The position numbers and the translations under genes were made by a program. This document shows positions 11,992 through 22,058 of a stretch of DNA of 64,000 bases, in pieces. The notes beneath the pieces were generated by a model. That model was not told the origin of the DNA. It made no database searches and was given only the letters and a program-made list of their open reading frames with translations. Source of the stretch: Microbacterium sp. Leaf288 (GTDB lineage: Bacteria; Actinomycetota; Actinomycetes; Actinomycetales; Microbacteriaceae); assembly GCF_001422925.1 (NCBI RefSeq), contig NZ_LMNI01000010.1, forward strand, positions 186,001 through 250,000. The letters run 5' to 3'. Within the stretch, counting starts at the first letter, position 1. Every line of letters begins with the position of its first letter.

Positions 11992-12052
11992 CGCCCGTCG
12001 CGCCGACGAGCGGCCGTCCGGTATGACTAGGCTTGTCGGGACGGGGGTGGTC

Positions 12053-12934
12053 ATGGGCGAGGCGACACGTCAGGACGTCGGAGAAGTGCTGATCGTCACG
12101 GGGATGTCGGGCGCCGGGCGGTCCACCGCGGCGAACGCGCTGGAGGATCTCGACTGGTACGTCGTCGACAACCTCCCCCCGCAGATGCTCAAGCCGCTGC
12201 TCGACCTCACCGAGCTCGCCGGGGGAGTGCTGCCCCGGGTCGCCGTCGTGGTCGACGTGCGCGGCCGGGACCTCTTCTCGGACCTTCCCGACGCGATGCG
12301 CGCGCTCCGCGAGCGCCGCCAGATCCGCGTGCTGTTCCTGGATGCCTCCAACGAGGTGCTCGTGCGGCGCTTCGAGGCCGTGCGGCGCCCGCATCCGCTG
12401 CAGGGCGACGGCACGATCCTCGACGGCATCCGTCGCGAGCGTGCGCGCCTCGCGGCCGTCCGTGAGAGTGCCGACGTCATCATCGACACGTCGTCGTACA
12501 ACATCCACCAGCTGGCCACCAAGGTCGCCGACCTCTTCAGCGAAGAGGGCGCGGCCCGGCACACGGTGACGCTCCAGAGCTTCGGCTTCAAGTACGGGCT
12601 GCCACCGGACGCCGACATCGTGGCCGACATGCGGTTCCTCCCGAACCCGTTCTGGGACGAGCGTCTTCGCCCCTTCACGGGGGAGGACGAGGAGGTGCGC
12701 GAATACGTCCTCGGCCAGGAGGGCGCGGAGGAGTTCCTCGACGCGTACAGCGCCGCGCTGCGTCCCGTGCTCGAGGGGTACCAGCGCGAGAACAAGAGCC
12801 ACTCTGTCGTCGCGATCGGCTGCACCGGCGGGAAGCACCGCTCGGTCGTGATGGTGCGCGAGCTCGCGCAGCGCCTCGCGAGCGTTCCCGGCGTCGCCGT
12901 CCGCGTGACGCATCGCGATCTCGGACGCGAGTGA
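12053..12934 (+). CDS. rapZ: RNase adapter / nucleotide-binding protein RapZ (YvcJ family)
   Basis: A P-loop protein that binds nucleotides. In other bacteria it controls amino-sugar synthesis or acts as a GTPase; its substrate in actinobacteria is not settled. The 293 residues carry Walker A GMSGAGRS near the N-terminus, DVRGRDLF, and the conserved C-terminal GCTGGKHRS motif. It sits directly before whiA, a pairing conserved across Gram-positive bacteria. The ATG at 12053 is chosen; GTG at 12047 is an in-frame alternative. A -10 TAGGCT at 12028-12033 would give a leader of only a few bases, so the open frame further upstream (12023) is not translated. Confidence 0.9.
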   Translation: MGEATRQDVGEVLIVTGMSGAGRSTAANALEDLDWYVVDNLPPQMLKPLLDLTELAGGVLPRVAVVVDVRGRDLFSDLPDAMRALRERRQIRVLFLDASNEVLVRRFEAVRRPHPLQGDGTILDGIRRERARLAAVRESADVIIDTSSYNIHQLATKVADLFSEEGAARHTVTLQSFGFKYGLPPDADIVADMRFLPNPFWDERLRPFTGEDEEVREYVLGQEGAEEFLDAYSAALRPVLEGYQRENKSHSVVAIGCTGGKHRSVVMVRELAQRLASVPGVAVRVTHRDLGRE

Positions 12935-12942
12935 CGAGCCCG

Positions 12943-12967
12943 CCCGGCCGGAGCGGCCGGGTAGGCT
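12943..12967 (+). promoter_or_regulatory. whiA promoter -10 with adjoining hairpin
   Basis: A perfect 8-bp stem CCCGGCCG/CGGCCGGG (12943-12961) runs directly into TAGGCT (12962-12967), a -10 hexamer. The hairpin could end rapZ transcription while the promoter restarts it for whiA, whose GTG lies 36 bases further on with its own ribosome site. Confidence 0.45.
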
Positions 12968-13003
12968 TGACGGTCGTTCCCGCAAGACCCATGAAGGAGA
13001 CCC

Positions 13004-13981
13004 GTGTCGCTGACCGCTGACGTGAAGGCCGAGCTGATCACCGTGCGAGACCCGCGCCCTACGGCACGGGTGGCGGAGCTCACGTCGCTGCTGCGATTCT
13101 CGGGAGGCCTGCACTCGATCGCCAACCGCGTCGCGGTCGAGGCCGAGCTGGACTCCGACATCCTCGCTCGCCGCACCGCCCGCGACCTCATGGAGCTCTA
13201 CGGCGTGCGCCCCGAGCTCGTCCACGTGCAGGGATCGGGTGCACGCACGGGCAGTCATTACGCCGTCCGCGTGATCGAGGGCGGCGAGACGCTCGCCCGT
13301 CAGACCGGCCTGCTCGACCAGCGCCGCCGCCCGGTCCGCGGCCTTCCCAACAAGCTCACCACCGGGTCGCGCGGCGACCTCGCTGCCATCTGGCGCGGCG
13401 CGTTCCTCGCTGCCGGAACGCTCAGCGACCCGGGCCGCTCGGCTGCGCTGGAGATCACCTGCCCGTCGTCTGAGGCCGCGATGGCGCTCGTCGGCGCCGC
13501 CCACCGGCTCGGCATCGCCGGCAAGGCGCGCGAGGTGCGCGGCATCCCGCGCGTCGTCGTGCGCGAGGGCGAGGCGATCCGCGCCGCCCTGGCCGCCATG
13601 GGCGCCGTGCGCGCCGCCGGCGAGTGGGACCAGATGCGCCAGCGCCGCGAGGTGCGCGCGGGCGTCAACCGGCTCGTGAACTTCGACGACGCCAACCTGC
13701 GCCGCTCGGCGCAGGCCGCCGTCGCCGCCTGCGCGCGCGTCGAGCGCGCACTCGAGATCCTCGGCGACGAGGTGCCCGACCATCTCCGTCAGGCGGGCGA
13801 CCTGCGTCTCGCGCACCGCGACGCGAGCCTCGACGAGCTCGGGCACCACGCCGACCCGCCGCTCACGAAGGACGCCGTCGCAGGCCGCATCCGCCGCCTC
13901 CTCGCGATGGCCGACAAGAAGGCCGAGGCCGAGGGGCTTCCGGGCACCGAATCAGCCGTTCCCGCCGGTATCGAGGACTGA
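13004..13981 (+). CDS. whiA: DNA-binding protein WhiA
   Basis: A transcription factor of Gram-positive bacteria. In Streptomyces it controls sporulation septation together with WhiB; in non-sporulating actinobacteria it is thought to affect division and growth. The 325 residues hold an N-terminal LAGLIDADG-like pair of folds (about 1-220) without nuclease residues, and a C-terminal helix-turn-helix (about 235-300; [20 protein letters not shown]). The GTG start has the ribosome site GAAGGAG at 12992-12998. It follows rapZ by 69 bases. Confidence 0.95.
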   Translation: MSLTADVKAELITVRDPRPTARVAELTSLLRFSGGLHSIANRVAVEAELDSDILARRTARDLMELYGVRPELVHVQGSGARTGSHYAVRVIEGGETLARQTGLLDQRRRPVRGLPNKLTTGSRGDLAAIWRGAFLAAGTLSDPGRSAALEITCPSSEAAMALVGAAHRLGIAGKAREVRGIPRVVVREGEAIRAALAAMGAVRAAGEWDQMRQRREVRAGVNRLVNFDDANLRRSAQAAVAACARVERALEILGDEVPDHLRQAGDLRLAHRDASLDELGHHADPPLTKDAVAGRIRRLLAMADKKAEAEGLPGTESAVPAGIED

Positions 13982-14136
13982 CAGCGCCGCACGGATGCCG
14001 CGGGCCGCGGCTGGGCCCACGCGCCCGAGGCTCCGCGCAGCGCGAAGCGATGCGTGGAGGGGGCGTGGGGACCGTCTTCCCGTCTTCCACACGTCACACA
14101 CGGAAGCAACCCCGCCTCGCGGGTGTTGCCGCTCAG

Positions 14137-14142
14137 TAGGAT
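14137..14142 (+). promoter_or_regulatory. Probable -10 of the superoxide dismutase gene
   Basis: TAGGAT lies 61 bases before the sod ATG; the start would be near 14149, giving a leader of about 54 bases. A GAAGAAGAG ribosome site follows. The rest of the 220-base gap after whiA shows nothing else I can support. Confidence 0.4.
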
Positions 14143-14202
14143 GAAATCCGTCACCCTCGCTGCGCCGGGGACTTCGGCGCGCGCCGACAGGAAGAAGAGA
14201 AC

Positions 14203-14829
14203 ATGGCGAAGTACACCTTGCCCGACCTCCCTTACGACTACGCCGCACTCGAGCCGCACATCAGCGGCAAGATCATGGAGCTGCACCACAGCAAGCACCA
14301 CCAGGCGTATGTGACCGGCGCGAACACCGCGCTGGAGCAGCTGGCCGAGGCGCGCGAGACCGGCAGCCTCGCGAACGTGAACAAGCTCGAGAAGGACCTC
14401 GCGTTCCACCTCGGCGGTCACGTCAACCACTCGATCTTCTGGACCAACCTGTCGCCCGAGGGCGGCGGCGAGCCGGAAGGCGAGCTGCGCGCAGCCATCG
14501 ACGAGTTCTTCGGCGGCTTCGACAAGTTCCAGGCGCATTTCACCGCCGTGGCCAACGGGATCCAGGGTTCCGGCTGGGCCGTCCTCAGCTGGGACCCGAT
14601 CGGCGAGCAGCTCATCATCCAGCAGCTGTTCGACCAGCAGAGCAACACCGCGCAGGGCACGATCCCGATCTTCCAGCTCGACATGTGGGAGCACGCCTTC
14701 TACCTCGACTACCTCAACGTGAAGGCCGACTACGTCAAGGCCGTCTGGAACATCGCGAACTGGCAGAACGTCGCGCAGCGCCTCGACGCCGCCCGCCAGA
14801 AGACCTCCGGCCTGCTGGTACTGTCCTAG
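14203..14829 (+). CDS. Superoxide dismutase, Mn/Fe type
   Basis: Converts superoxide to oxygen and hydrogen peroxide in the cytoplasm. The 208-residue chain has the four metal ligands: His28 (in ELHHSKHH), the histidine of GGHVNHS, and Asp and His in LDMWEHAFY. GGHVNHSIFW and AVLSWDPIG lie in the usual places, and the sequence resembles the manganese branch more than the iron branch. There is no signal peptide. It is a single-gene unit: a promoter-like hexamer at 14137 and a terminator hairpin at 14840 bracket it. Confidence 0.96.
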   Translation: MAKYTLPDLPYDYAALEPHISGKIMELHHSKHHQAYVTGANTALEQLAEARETGSLANVNKLEKDLAFHLGGHVNHSIFWTNLSPEGGGEPEGELRAAIDEFFGGFDKFQAHFTAVANGIQGSGWAVLSWDPIGEQLIIQQLFDQQSNTAQGTIPIFQLDMWEHAFYLDYLNVKADYVKAVWNIANWQNVAQRLDAARQKTSGLLVLS

Positions 14830-14833
14830 TTAG

Positions 14834-15943
<1,110 letters not shown>

Positions 15944-15951
15944 CCACCGCC

Positions 15952-17166
15952 ATGGCTCTGCGCACCCTCGATTCGCTGGGTTCGCTGGCCGGCAAGCGCG
16001 TCATCGTCCGTGCTGATCTGAACGTTCCTCTCCAGGACGGGATCATCACGGACGATGGCCGTGTGCGGGCCACGCTCCCCACGCTGAACTCCCTGATCAA
16101 CCAGGGCGCCCGCGTCATCGTCTGCTCGCACCTCGGCCGCCCGGACGGCGCTCCCGACCCGAAGTACAGCCTCGAGCCGGTCGCCCAGCGCCTCTCGGAG
16201 CTCCTCGGCAAGCCTGTCGCGTTCGCGCGCGACACGGTGGGGGAGTCGGCCCGCGAGGCGGTCGCCGCCCTCGAGGACGGCGACGTCGCGATCATCGAGA
16301 ACCTCCGCTTCAACCCGGGTGAGACCGCCAAGGACGACGCGACCCGTCGCGCGTTCGCGCAGGAGCTCGCCACGCTCGGCGACGTCCTCGTCTCCGACGG
16401 GTTCGGCGTCGTGCACCGCAAGCAGGCGTCGGTGTACGACCTCGCCGAGCTGCTCCCGTCGGCGGCCGGCTTCCTCATCGAGAAGGAGGTCGACGTCCTC
16501 GACCGCCTGACCGAGAACCCCGAGCGGCCGTACACCGTCGTGCTCGGCGGCTCGAAGGTCAGCGACAAGCTGGGCGTCATCGACCACCTGCTGCCGCGCG
16601 TCGACCGTCTGCTCGTCGGCGGCGGCATGCTGTTCACCTTCCTCGCGGCACAGGGCCACAAGGTCGGCTCGAGCCTCCTCGAGGCCGACCAGCTCGATAC
16701 CGTGCGCGAGTACATGCGGCGCGCCGAGGAGTCGGGCGTCGAGCTCGTGCTCCCGACCGACGTCGTCGTCGCCTCGAAGTTCGGCGCCGACGCGGAGCAC
16801 GTCGTGACGCCCGCCGACGGCATCGAAGACACGGCGTTCGGGTCAGCGGGCCTCGGGCTCGACATCGGCCCCGACACCGCCGAGCGGTTCGCGGCGCTGG
16901 TGCGCGACTCGAAGACGGTGTTCTGGAACGGCCCGATGGGCGTGTTCGAGCTCGCGCCGTTCGCGGCGGGCACCCAGGCGGTCGCGCAGGCTCTCACCGA
17001 GGTCGACGGCCTGTCGGTCGTCGGCGGCGGCGACTCCGCCGCGGCCGTCCGCCAGCTCGGATTCGCCGACGACGCCTTCGGTCACATCTCGACCGGCGGC
17101 GGCGCCAGCCTCGAGTTCCTCGAGGGCAAGAAGCTCCCCGGACTGGAGGTCCTCGGATGGCAGTAG
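15952..17166 (+). CDS. pgk: Phosphoglycerate kinase
   Basis: Transfers phosphate from 1,3-bisphosphoglycerate to ADP in lower glycolysis. The 404 residues carry RADLNVP, SHLGRP and ENLRF in the N-domain, the hinge-region GGSKVSDK, and the nucleotide-side [10 protein letters not shown] and GGGDSAAAV motifs. The ATG is eight bases after the gap stop and has no ribosome site of its own, so coupling to gap is likely. The 3' end overlaps tpiA by ten bases. Confidence 0.97.
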   Translation: MALRTLDSLGSLAGKRVIVRADLNVPLQDGIITDDGRVRATLPTLNSLINQGARVIVCSHLGRPDGAPDPKYSLEPVAQRLSELLGKPVAFARDTVGESAREAVAALEDGDVAIIENLRFNPGETAKDDATRRAFAQELATLGDVLVSDGFGVVHRKQASVYDLAELLPSAAGFLIEKEVDVLDRLTENPERPYTVVLGGSKVSDKLGVIDHLLPRVDRLLVGGGMLFTFLAAQGHKVGSSLLEADQLDTVREYMRRAEESGVELVLPTDVVVASKFGADAEHVVTPADGIEDTAFGSAGLGLDIGPDTAERFAALVRDSKTVFWNGPMGVFELAPFAAGTQAVAQALTEVDGLSVVGGGDSAAAVRQLGFADDAFGHISTGGGASLEFLEGKKLPGLEVLGWQ

Positions 17167-17948
17167 CAGGCCGCACCCCGCTCATCGCGGGCAACTGGAA
17201 GATGAACCTCGACCACCTGCAGGCGGTCGCGTTCGTGCAGAAGCTGCATTGGACCCTGAAGGACGCCAAGCACGACGACGGATCGGTCGAGGTCGCGGTG
17301 TTCCCGCCCTTCACCGACCTGCGCACCGTGCAGACGCTGCTCGACGCCGACAAGATCCCGTTCGCCCTCGGCGCGCAGGACCTGTCGGCGCACGACTCGG
17401 GCGCGTACACCGGCGAGATCTCGGGTGCGTTCCTGGCCAAGCTCGACGCGAAGTACGCCATCATCGGCCACTCCGAGCGTCGGCAGTACCACGACGAGAC
17501 CGACGAGGTCGTGGGCTCGAAGGTCAAGGCCGCGCTCAAGCACGGCCTCGTGCCCGTGATCTGCGTCGGCGAGACCAGCGAGGACCTGGAGAAGTTCGGC
17601 GCGAGCGCCGTGCCGGTCAGCCAGCTGTCCGTCGCACTCGAAGGGCTGAAGGCCGACGCCGACATCGTCGTCGCCTACGAGCCCGTCTGGGCCATCGGCT
17701 CGGGACAGGCCGCGACGCCGGAGCAGGCGCAGGACGTGTGCGCCAAGCTCCGCGAGGTCATCGGCGAGAAGCTCGGCGCAGACGCTGCAGCGCGCACGCG
17801 CGTGCTCTACGGCGGGTCGGTGAAGTCCGCGAACATCGCGAGCTTCATGCGCGAACCCGACGTGGACGGTGCCCTGGTCGGCGGTGCGAGCCTCGTCGTC
17901 GACGAGTTCGCCGCGATCATCCGCTACCAGAAGCACGTCGGGGTCTGA
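17157..17948 (+). CDS. tpiA: Triosephosphate isomerase
   Basis: Interconverts dihydroxyacetone phosphate and glyceraldehyde-3-phosphate. The 263-residue TIM barrel has all catalytic residues: Asn13 and Lys15 (GNWKMN), the histidine of IIGHSERR, the glutamate of AYEPVWAIG, and the phosphate-gripping YGGSV. The ATG overlaps the end of pgk by ten bases and has a GGAGGT ribosome site inside pgk. It is the last gene of the glycolytic operon and is followed by a strong hairpin. Confidence 0.97.
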   Translation: MAVAGRTPLIAGNWKMNLDHLQAVAFVQKLHWTLKDAKHDDGSVEVAVFPPFTDLRTVQTLLDADKIPFALGAQDLSAHDSGAYTGEISGAFLAKLDAKYAIIGHSERRQYHDETDEVVGSKVKAALKHGLVPVICVGETSEDLEKFGASAVPVSQLSVALEGLKADADIVVAYEPVWAIGSGQAATPEQAQDVCAKLREVIGEKLGADAAARTRVLYGGSVKSANIASFMREPDVDGALVGGASLVVDEFAAIIRYQKHVGV

Positions 17949-17955
17949 CCCCGCG

Positions 17956-17992
17956 GCCGGCGGGCGGTGAGGAATCCTCACCGCCCGCCGGC
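17956..17992 (+). terminator. Hairpin terminator after tpiA
   Basis: A perfect 17-bp stem (GCCGGCGGGCGGTGAGG and its complement) with a three-base AAT loop starts seven bases after the tpiA stop. No T run follows. It separates the glycolytic operon from secG/rbpA. Confidence 0.75.
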
Positions 17993-17999
17993 CTACACG

Positions 18000-18035
18000 T
18001 ATACTTGACCCTTGTGCGATCGGCGAACGATCGCA
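18000..18035 (+). promoter_or_regulatory. secG promoter -10 and 5' leader hairpin
   Basis: TATACT at 18000-18005 is a near-consensus -10. Close to the predicted start is an 8-bp stem TGCGATCG/CGATCGCA (18015-18035) with a GCGAA loop. GAAAGG lies 12 bases before the GTG start. A 5' hairpin of this kind often protects mRNA; a regulatory role is not shown. Confidence 0.5.
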
Positions 18036-18054
18036 GCGAAAGGCTTCAACGACT

Positions 18055-18303
18055 GTGCAGATCCTCGAGTTCGTCCTGCAGGTGCTTCTCGGCATCACGA
18101 GTCTCCTGCTGACTCTCCTCATCCTGCTCCACAAGGGGCGCGGCGGCGGCCTGTCCGACATGTTCGGCGGCGGCATGACGTCGGCGCTCGGCTCCTCGGG
18201 CCTCGCAGAGCGCAATCTCAACCGGTTCACGGTGGTGCTCGCCCTGGTGTGGTTCGCCTCGATCGTCGCGCTCGGCCTGATCACGAAGTTCCAGGCCCTC
18301 TGA
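18055..18303 (+). CDS. secG: Preprotein translocase subunit SecG
   Basis: A small subunit of the SecYEG protein-export channel in the plasma membrane. The 82 residues contain two transmembrane helices (about 3-24 and 57-78) joined by the Gly-rich loop HKGRGGGLSDMFGGG, which is diagnostic. The GTG start follows a GAAAGG ribosome site. The stop TGA overlaps the ATG of rbpA (TGATG), so the two genes are coupled. Confidence 0.95.
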   Translation: MQILEFVLQVLLGITSLLLTLLILLHKGRGGGLSDMFGGGMTSALGSSGLAERNLNRFTVVLALVWFASIVALGLITKFQAL

Positions 18304-18659
18304 TGGCCACCGGAGGCAACGCGATCCGCGGCACCCGCGTCGGTGCCGGACCGATGGGCGAGCAGGACCACGGCTTCCACGCCGAGCGCGTGGCCGTCTC
18401 CTACTGGGACGCCCTCGGCAACGAGACCGTGCGCTACTTCGCGGCGGGCATCCCCGAGGAGGAGATCCCCGACACGATCGACTCGCCGCACTCCGGCCTG
18501 CCGGCCGGTCGCGACAAGGAGAACCCTCCGGCCGTCGCGAAGACCGAGCCGTACAAGACCCACCTCGCGTACGTGAAGGAGCGCCGCACCGAGGAAGAGG
18601 CCGAGACCCTCCTCGACGACGCGCTGAAGCAGCTGCGCGAGCGCCGCGGCCAGGACTGA
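18303..18659 (+). CDS. rbpA: RNA polymerase-binding protein RbpA
   Basis: An actinobacteria-specific protein that binds RNA polymerase and the principal sigma factor and stabilises the open promoter complex. The 118 residues show the N-terminal tail (GNAIRGTRVGAGPMGE), the core with FHAERVAVSYWD and ETVRYFAAG, and the C-terminal sigma-interacting helix with KTHLAYVKERRTEEEAE. Zinc-binding cysteines seen in some homologues are absent. The start overlaps the secG stop. A long bidirectional terminator follows. Confidence 0.95.
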   Translation: MATGGNAIRGTRVGAGPMGEQDHGFHAERVAVSYWDALGNETVRYFAAGIPEEEIPDTIDSPHSGLPAGRDKENPPAVAKTEPYKTHLAYVKERRTEEEAETLLDDALKQLRERRGQD

Positions 18660-18670
18660 GTCACCGTACA

Positions 18671-18718
18671 GACATACGAGAAGAGCGGATGCCGAGGCAT
18701 CCGCTCTTCTCGTATGTC
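18671..18718. terminator. Bidirectional terminator between rbpA and pgl
   Basis: A perfect 23-bp stem with a two-base loop (GA) lies between two convergent units. The inner part contains the GGATGCC/GGCATCC word common in this genome. It starts 12 bases after the rbpA stop and ends 6 bases before the pgl stop, so it serves both strands. Confidence 0.85.
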
Positions 18719-18723
18719 CGGCG

Positions 18724-19503
18724 TCAATACTCCCGGTCGATGAGGTCCGGCGGCACCTGGGCGGCGGCGGCCTGGTCGACGAAGAACGTCGTGCGCTTGC
18801 GGCCCTTCGCGCCGGCGGCCGGCACGCTCGCGTAGCTGGCGCCCGCGAGAGCGAGGCCCAGGGCCGCCGCCTTGTCGGCGCCCGCCAGCACGAGCCACAC
18901 CCGCTTCGAGCTGTTGATGACCGGGCGCGTCATGGTGATGCGCTCCGGCGGGGGCTTGGGGGAGTCGCGCACCGCGACCACGGCGCGATCCGTGATCTGG
19001 ATCTCGGAGCGGTCCGGGAAGAGCGAGGCGATGTGCCCGTCGGGCCCGACGCCGAGGAAGCACACGTCGAACGATGGCCAGGCGCCTTCGGCACCCGGGA
19101 AGCGCGCGAGCTCCTCGGCGTACGCCGCGGCGGCGGCGTCGAGGTCGGCGCCGTCGTCGCTCCCGAGGGTCGCGTGGATGTTCTCCTCGGGGATCTCGAG
19201 ATCGTCGAGGAACGCCTCACGGGCCTGGCGATCGTTGCGGTCGGCGTGGCCGAGCGGAACGAAGCGCTCGTCGCTCCACCAGAAGTGCACCCGCGACCAG
19301 TCGATGCGCGCCGCGCGCGGATTGCGCGCGGCGGCGGCGAGCACGGCCGAACCCATCGATCCGCCGGTGAGCGAGATGTGCGCGAGCTTGCCCTCGTCGA
19401 TCCGCTTGATCACCCGGCTGAGGAAGCGGGGCGCGACCGATTCGGCCAGTGCGGCGGGATCGGAGCTGATGATGACGCGTTTCTCTGCCCAGCCCTCAGG
19501 CAT
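18724..19503 (-). CDS. pgl: 6-phosphogluconolactonase
   Basis: Hydrolyses 6-phosphogluconolactone to 6-phosphogluconate, the second step of the oxidative pentose phosphate pathway. The 259 residues match the DevB/SOL type: SLTGGSMG near the N-terminus, FWWSDERFVP, and LGVGPDGHIASLFP, which holds the catalytic histidine. It is the last gene of the tkt operon, 36 bases after opcA, so read-through from upstream is expected. Confidence 0.95.
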   Translation of the reverse strand: MPEGWAEKRVIISSDPAALAESVAPRFLSRVIKRIDEGKLAHISLTGGSMGSAVLAAAARNPRAARIDWSRVHFWWSDERFVPLGHADRNDRQAREAFLDDLEIPEENIHATLGSDDGADLDAAAAAYAEELARFPGAEGAWPSFDVCFLGVGPDGHIASLFPDRSEIQITDRAVVAVRDSPKPPPERITMTRPVINSSKRVWLVLAGADKAAALGLALAGASYASVPAAGAKGRKRTTFFVDQAAAAQVPPDLIDREY

Positions 19504-19539
19504 CCGTCTGCATCCCGTTCGTCAGCCGCGCACCGCTCA

Positions 19540-20496
19540 TCAGGCCTGCGTCCCCTTCGTCGCCGGGGGGTCGAGCAGCTCCCAACCCTCGGTGATGACT
19601 CGACCATACAGGACGTCCGGGTCGAGTCGACGAAGCTCCTCCGCGAGGCATTCGCGGAGCGTCCGGCGGGGGAACGCGAGGTCGTGCGTCGGCTGGCCGG
19701 GCTGCGTGAGGATCGCCACACCGGGCGTCGGGCGCTCGAGGAGCACCTCGCCGCTGGGGCGGACGAGGGCGACCGACTTGATGCCGTGCGGCCACTCTTC
19801 GGCGTCGAGGTACGCCCAGTCGACCGGCACGTCGAGGGTGAGGCGCAGCCACGCCGCCAGGAGCGCGGTGGAGGGCGAATCGGACGCCCCGCGCACGCGC
19901 ACGCCCACGACGGGCTCGTACGGCGGCTGGTCGAGGATCGCCGCCAGCTGCTCGCGCCAGCGCGTCAGGCGCGTCCACGCGAGGTCGGTGTCGCCCGGCG
20001 CGTACTGCTCGCCGAGGTCGGCGACCCAGGCCGACGGGTCGGACTTGGTCGCGGCATCCGTGATCCGGCGCTGCGCGATGCGGCCGATCGACGTCTTGGA
20101 GATGTGGTCGGGGGTCCGGTTGGGCCACCACACCACCACGGGGGCGTCGGGGAGCAGAAGACCGGTGACGAGGCTCTCAAGGTTCGAGCGGCCGGCGTCT
20201 CCGAACGCGCGCAGCGTGACGACCTCGCTCGCGCCCGCGTCGCCGCCGACGCGGATCTGCGCGTCGAGGCGGGACTCGCCGTCGCCGGAGTCCGGGATCA
20301 TGAGCACGATGACGCGCATCGGGTGCTCGCGCGACGCGTCGTTCGCGGCCTCGATGACCTCTTCGACGGCGCCCTCACGCGTCAGGATGACGAGCGTCAG
20401 CACACGGCCGAGCGCGACCGCCCCGCCTTCCTCGCGCACGTTGACCAGTGCGCGGGAGATCTTGCTGACGGTGGTGTCGGGAAGGTCGACGATCAC
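19540..20496 (-). CDS. opcA: Glucose-6-phosphate dehydrogenase assembly protein OpcA
   Basis: An actinobacterial and cyanobacterial partner needed for full glucose-6-phosphate dehydrogenase activity. The 318 residues match the OpcA layout: an N-terminal region starting VIVDLPDTTVSKISRAL, the block REHPMRVIVLMIPDSG, a central VVVWWPNRTPDHISKT and a C-terminal GVRVRGASDSPSTALLAAWL. The GTG start overlaps the zwf stop (GTGA) and has the ribosome site TGGAGG. The open frame continues upstream inside zwf but is out-of-frame coding noise. Confidence 0.95.
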   Translation of the reverse strand: MIVDLPDTTVSKISRALVNVREEGGAVALGRVLTLVILTREGAVEEVIEAANDASREHPMRVIVLMIPDSGDGESRLDAQIRVGGDAGASEVVTLRAFGDAGRSNLESLVTGLLLPDAPVVVWWPNRTPDHISKTSIGRIAQRRITDAATKSDPSAWVADLGEQYAPGDTDLAWTRLTRWREQLAAILDQPPYEPVVGVRVRGASDSPSTALLAAWLRLTLDVPVDWAYLDAEEWPHGIKSVALVRPSGEVLLERPTPGVAILTQPGQPTHDLAFPRRTLRECLAEELRRLDPDVLYGRVITEGWELLDPPATKGTQA

Positions 20497-22043
20497 GGGC
20501 GCCTCCAGGTGCGGCCATCGCGGGAGAGCATCTCGTCCGCGGATTCCGGGCCCCACGACCCGGGCGAGTACTGTTCGAGCGGTCCGCCCTGGGCGTCCCA
20601 GAACTTCTCGATCGGGTCGAGGATCTTCCACGACAGCTCGACCTCTTCGTGCCGCGGGAACAGCGGCGGGTCTCCGAGCAGCACGTCGAGGATCAGGCGC
20701 TCATAGGCCTCGGGGCTGGCCTCGGTGAACGCGTGGCCGTAGCCGAAGTCCATCGTGACGTCGCGCACCTGGGCGCCGGCACCGGGCACCTTCGAGCCGA
20801 AGCGGATCGTGACGCCCTCGTCGGGCTGCACGCGGATCACGAGGGCGTTCTGGCCCTGACCCGAGGTCTGGCTGCGCGAGAACAGCAGCTCGGGCGCGCG
20901 CTTGAACACCACGGCGATCTCGGTGACGCGGCGGCCGAGGCGCTTGCCGGTGCGCAGGTAGAACGGCACGCCGGCCCAGCGGCGCGTGTTCACCTCGAGC
21001 GTGACGGCGGCGTAGGTCTCGGTCGTGGACTGCGGGTTCATGCCGTCTTCCTCGAGGAAGCCGAGCACCTTCTCGCCGCCCTGCCATCCGCCGGCATACT
21101 GACCACGGGCGGTCGAGCGCGCGAGGTCGGCCGGCAGCGTGACGGCCGCGAGGACCTTCTCCTTCTCGGCGCGGAGGTCCTTCGCGTCGAACGAGATGGG
21201 CTCCTCCATCGCGGTGAGCGCCATCAGCTGCAGCAGGTGGTTCTGGATGACGTCGCGTGCGGCCCCGACACCGTCGTAATACCCGGCGCGGCCGCCGACT
21301 CCGATGTCTTCGGCCATCGTGATCTGCACGTGGTCGACGTAATTGCGGTTCCAGATCGGCTCGTACAGCTCGTTCGCGAAGCGCAGCGCCAGGATGTTCT
21401 GGACCGTCTCCTTGCCGAGGTAGTGGTCGATGCGGAAGATCGAGTCCGTCGGGAACGCCGAGCGGAGCACGTCGTTGAGAGCGCGCGCCGACTCCTGGTC
21501 GTGGCCGAACGGCTTCTCGATGACGACACGGCGCCAGCGGTCGGGCTGGTCGGCGGTGTCGTCGACGAGCCCCGACGCCTTCAGCTGCTCCGCCACGAGC
21601 GGGAACGCCTTCGGCGGGATCGACAGGTAGTACGCGTGGTTGCCCATCGTTCCGCGCTCGGTGTCGAGCTTGTCGACGGTGTCCTTCAGACGGCGGAAGG
21701 CTTCCGGGTCGTCGAACTCGCCCGAGACGAAGCGGATGCCCTGGAGCAGCTGCTGCCACGTCTCGTCGCGGAATTCGGTCCGCGCGTGCTGGCGCACGGC
21801 GTCGTAGACGACCTTGGCGAAGTCCTGGTCCTCCCAGTCTCGCCGCGCGAAGCCGACGAGGGCGAAGCCGGGAGGCAGCAGCCCGCGGTTGGCGAGGTCG
21901 TAGACGGCGGGCATGAGCTTCTTGCGGGAGAGGTCTCCCGTGACGCCGAAGATGACGAGCGCGCTCGGGCCGGCGATGCGGTTGAGGCGACGGTCTTCGG
22001 GGTCGCGCAGCGGGTTGTGCCCGCGCGAGATCTCGACGGTCAT
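20493..22043 (-). CDS. zwf: Glucose-6-phosphate 1-dehydrogenase
   Basis: The first, NADPH-producing step of the oxidative pentose phosphate pathway. The 516 residues are full length. The dinucleotide-binding GVTGDLSRKKLMPA lies near residue 34, the active-site RIDHYLGKE in the middle, and PFYLRTGKRL is in place. It follows pgi by 15 bases, and its stop overlaps the opcA start. In this operon OpcA is made together with the enzyme it activates. Confidence 0.97.
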   Translation of the reverse strand: MTVEISRGHNPLRDPEDRRLNRIAGPSALVIFGVTGDLSRKKLMPAVYDLANRGLLPPGFALVGFARRDWEDQDFAKVVYDAVRQHARTEFRDETWQQLLQGIRFVSGEFDDPEAFRRLKDTVDKLDTERGTMGNHAYYLSIPPKAFPLVAEQLKASGLVDDTADQPDRWRRVVIEKPFGHDQESARALNDVLRSAFPTDSIFRIDHYLGKETVQNILALRFANELYEPIWNRNYVDHVQITMAEDIGVGGRAGYYDGVGAARDVIQNHLLQLMALTAMEEPISFDAKDLRAEKEKVLAAVTLPADLARSTARGQYAGGWQGGEKVLGFLEEDGMNPQSTTETYAAVTLEVNTRRWAGVPFYLRTGKRLGRRVTEIAVVFKRAPELLFSRSQTSGQGQNALVIRVQPDEGVTIRFGSKVPGAGAQVRDVTMDFGYGHAFTEASPEAYERLILDVLLGDPPLFPRHEEVELSWKILDPIEKFWDAQGGPLEQYSPGSWGPESADEMLSRDGRTWRRP

Positions 22044-22058
22044 GGGGGGATCGAACTC

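Noticed and set aside
12023..12052. Extension of rapZ to the ATG at 12023
   Set aside because: The likely -10 TAGGCT (12028-12033) lies inside this stretch, so an mRNA would start after it.
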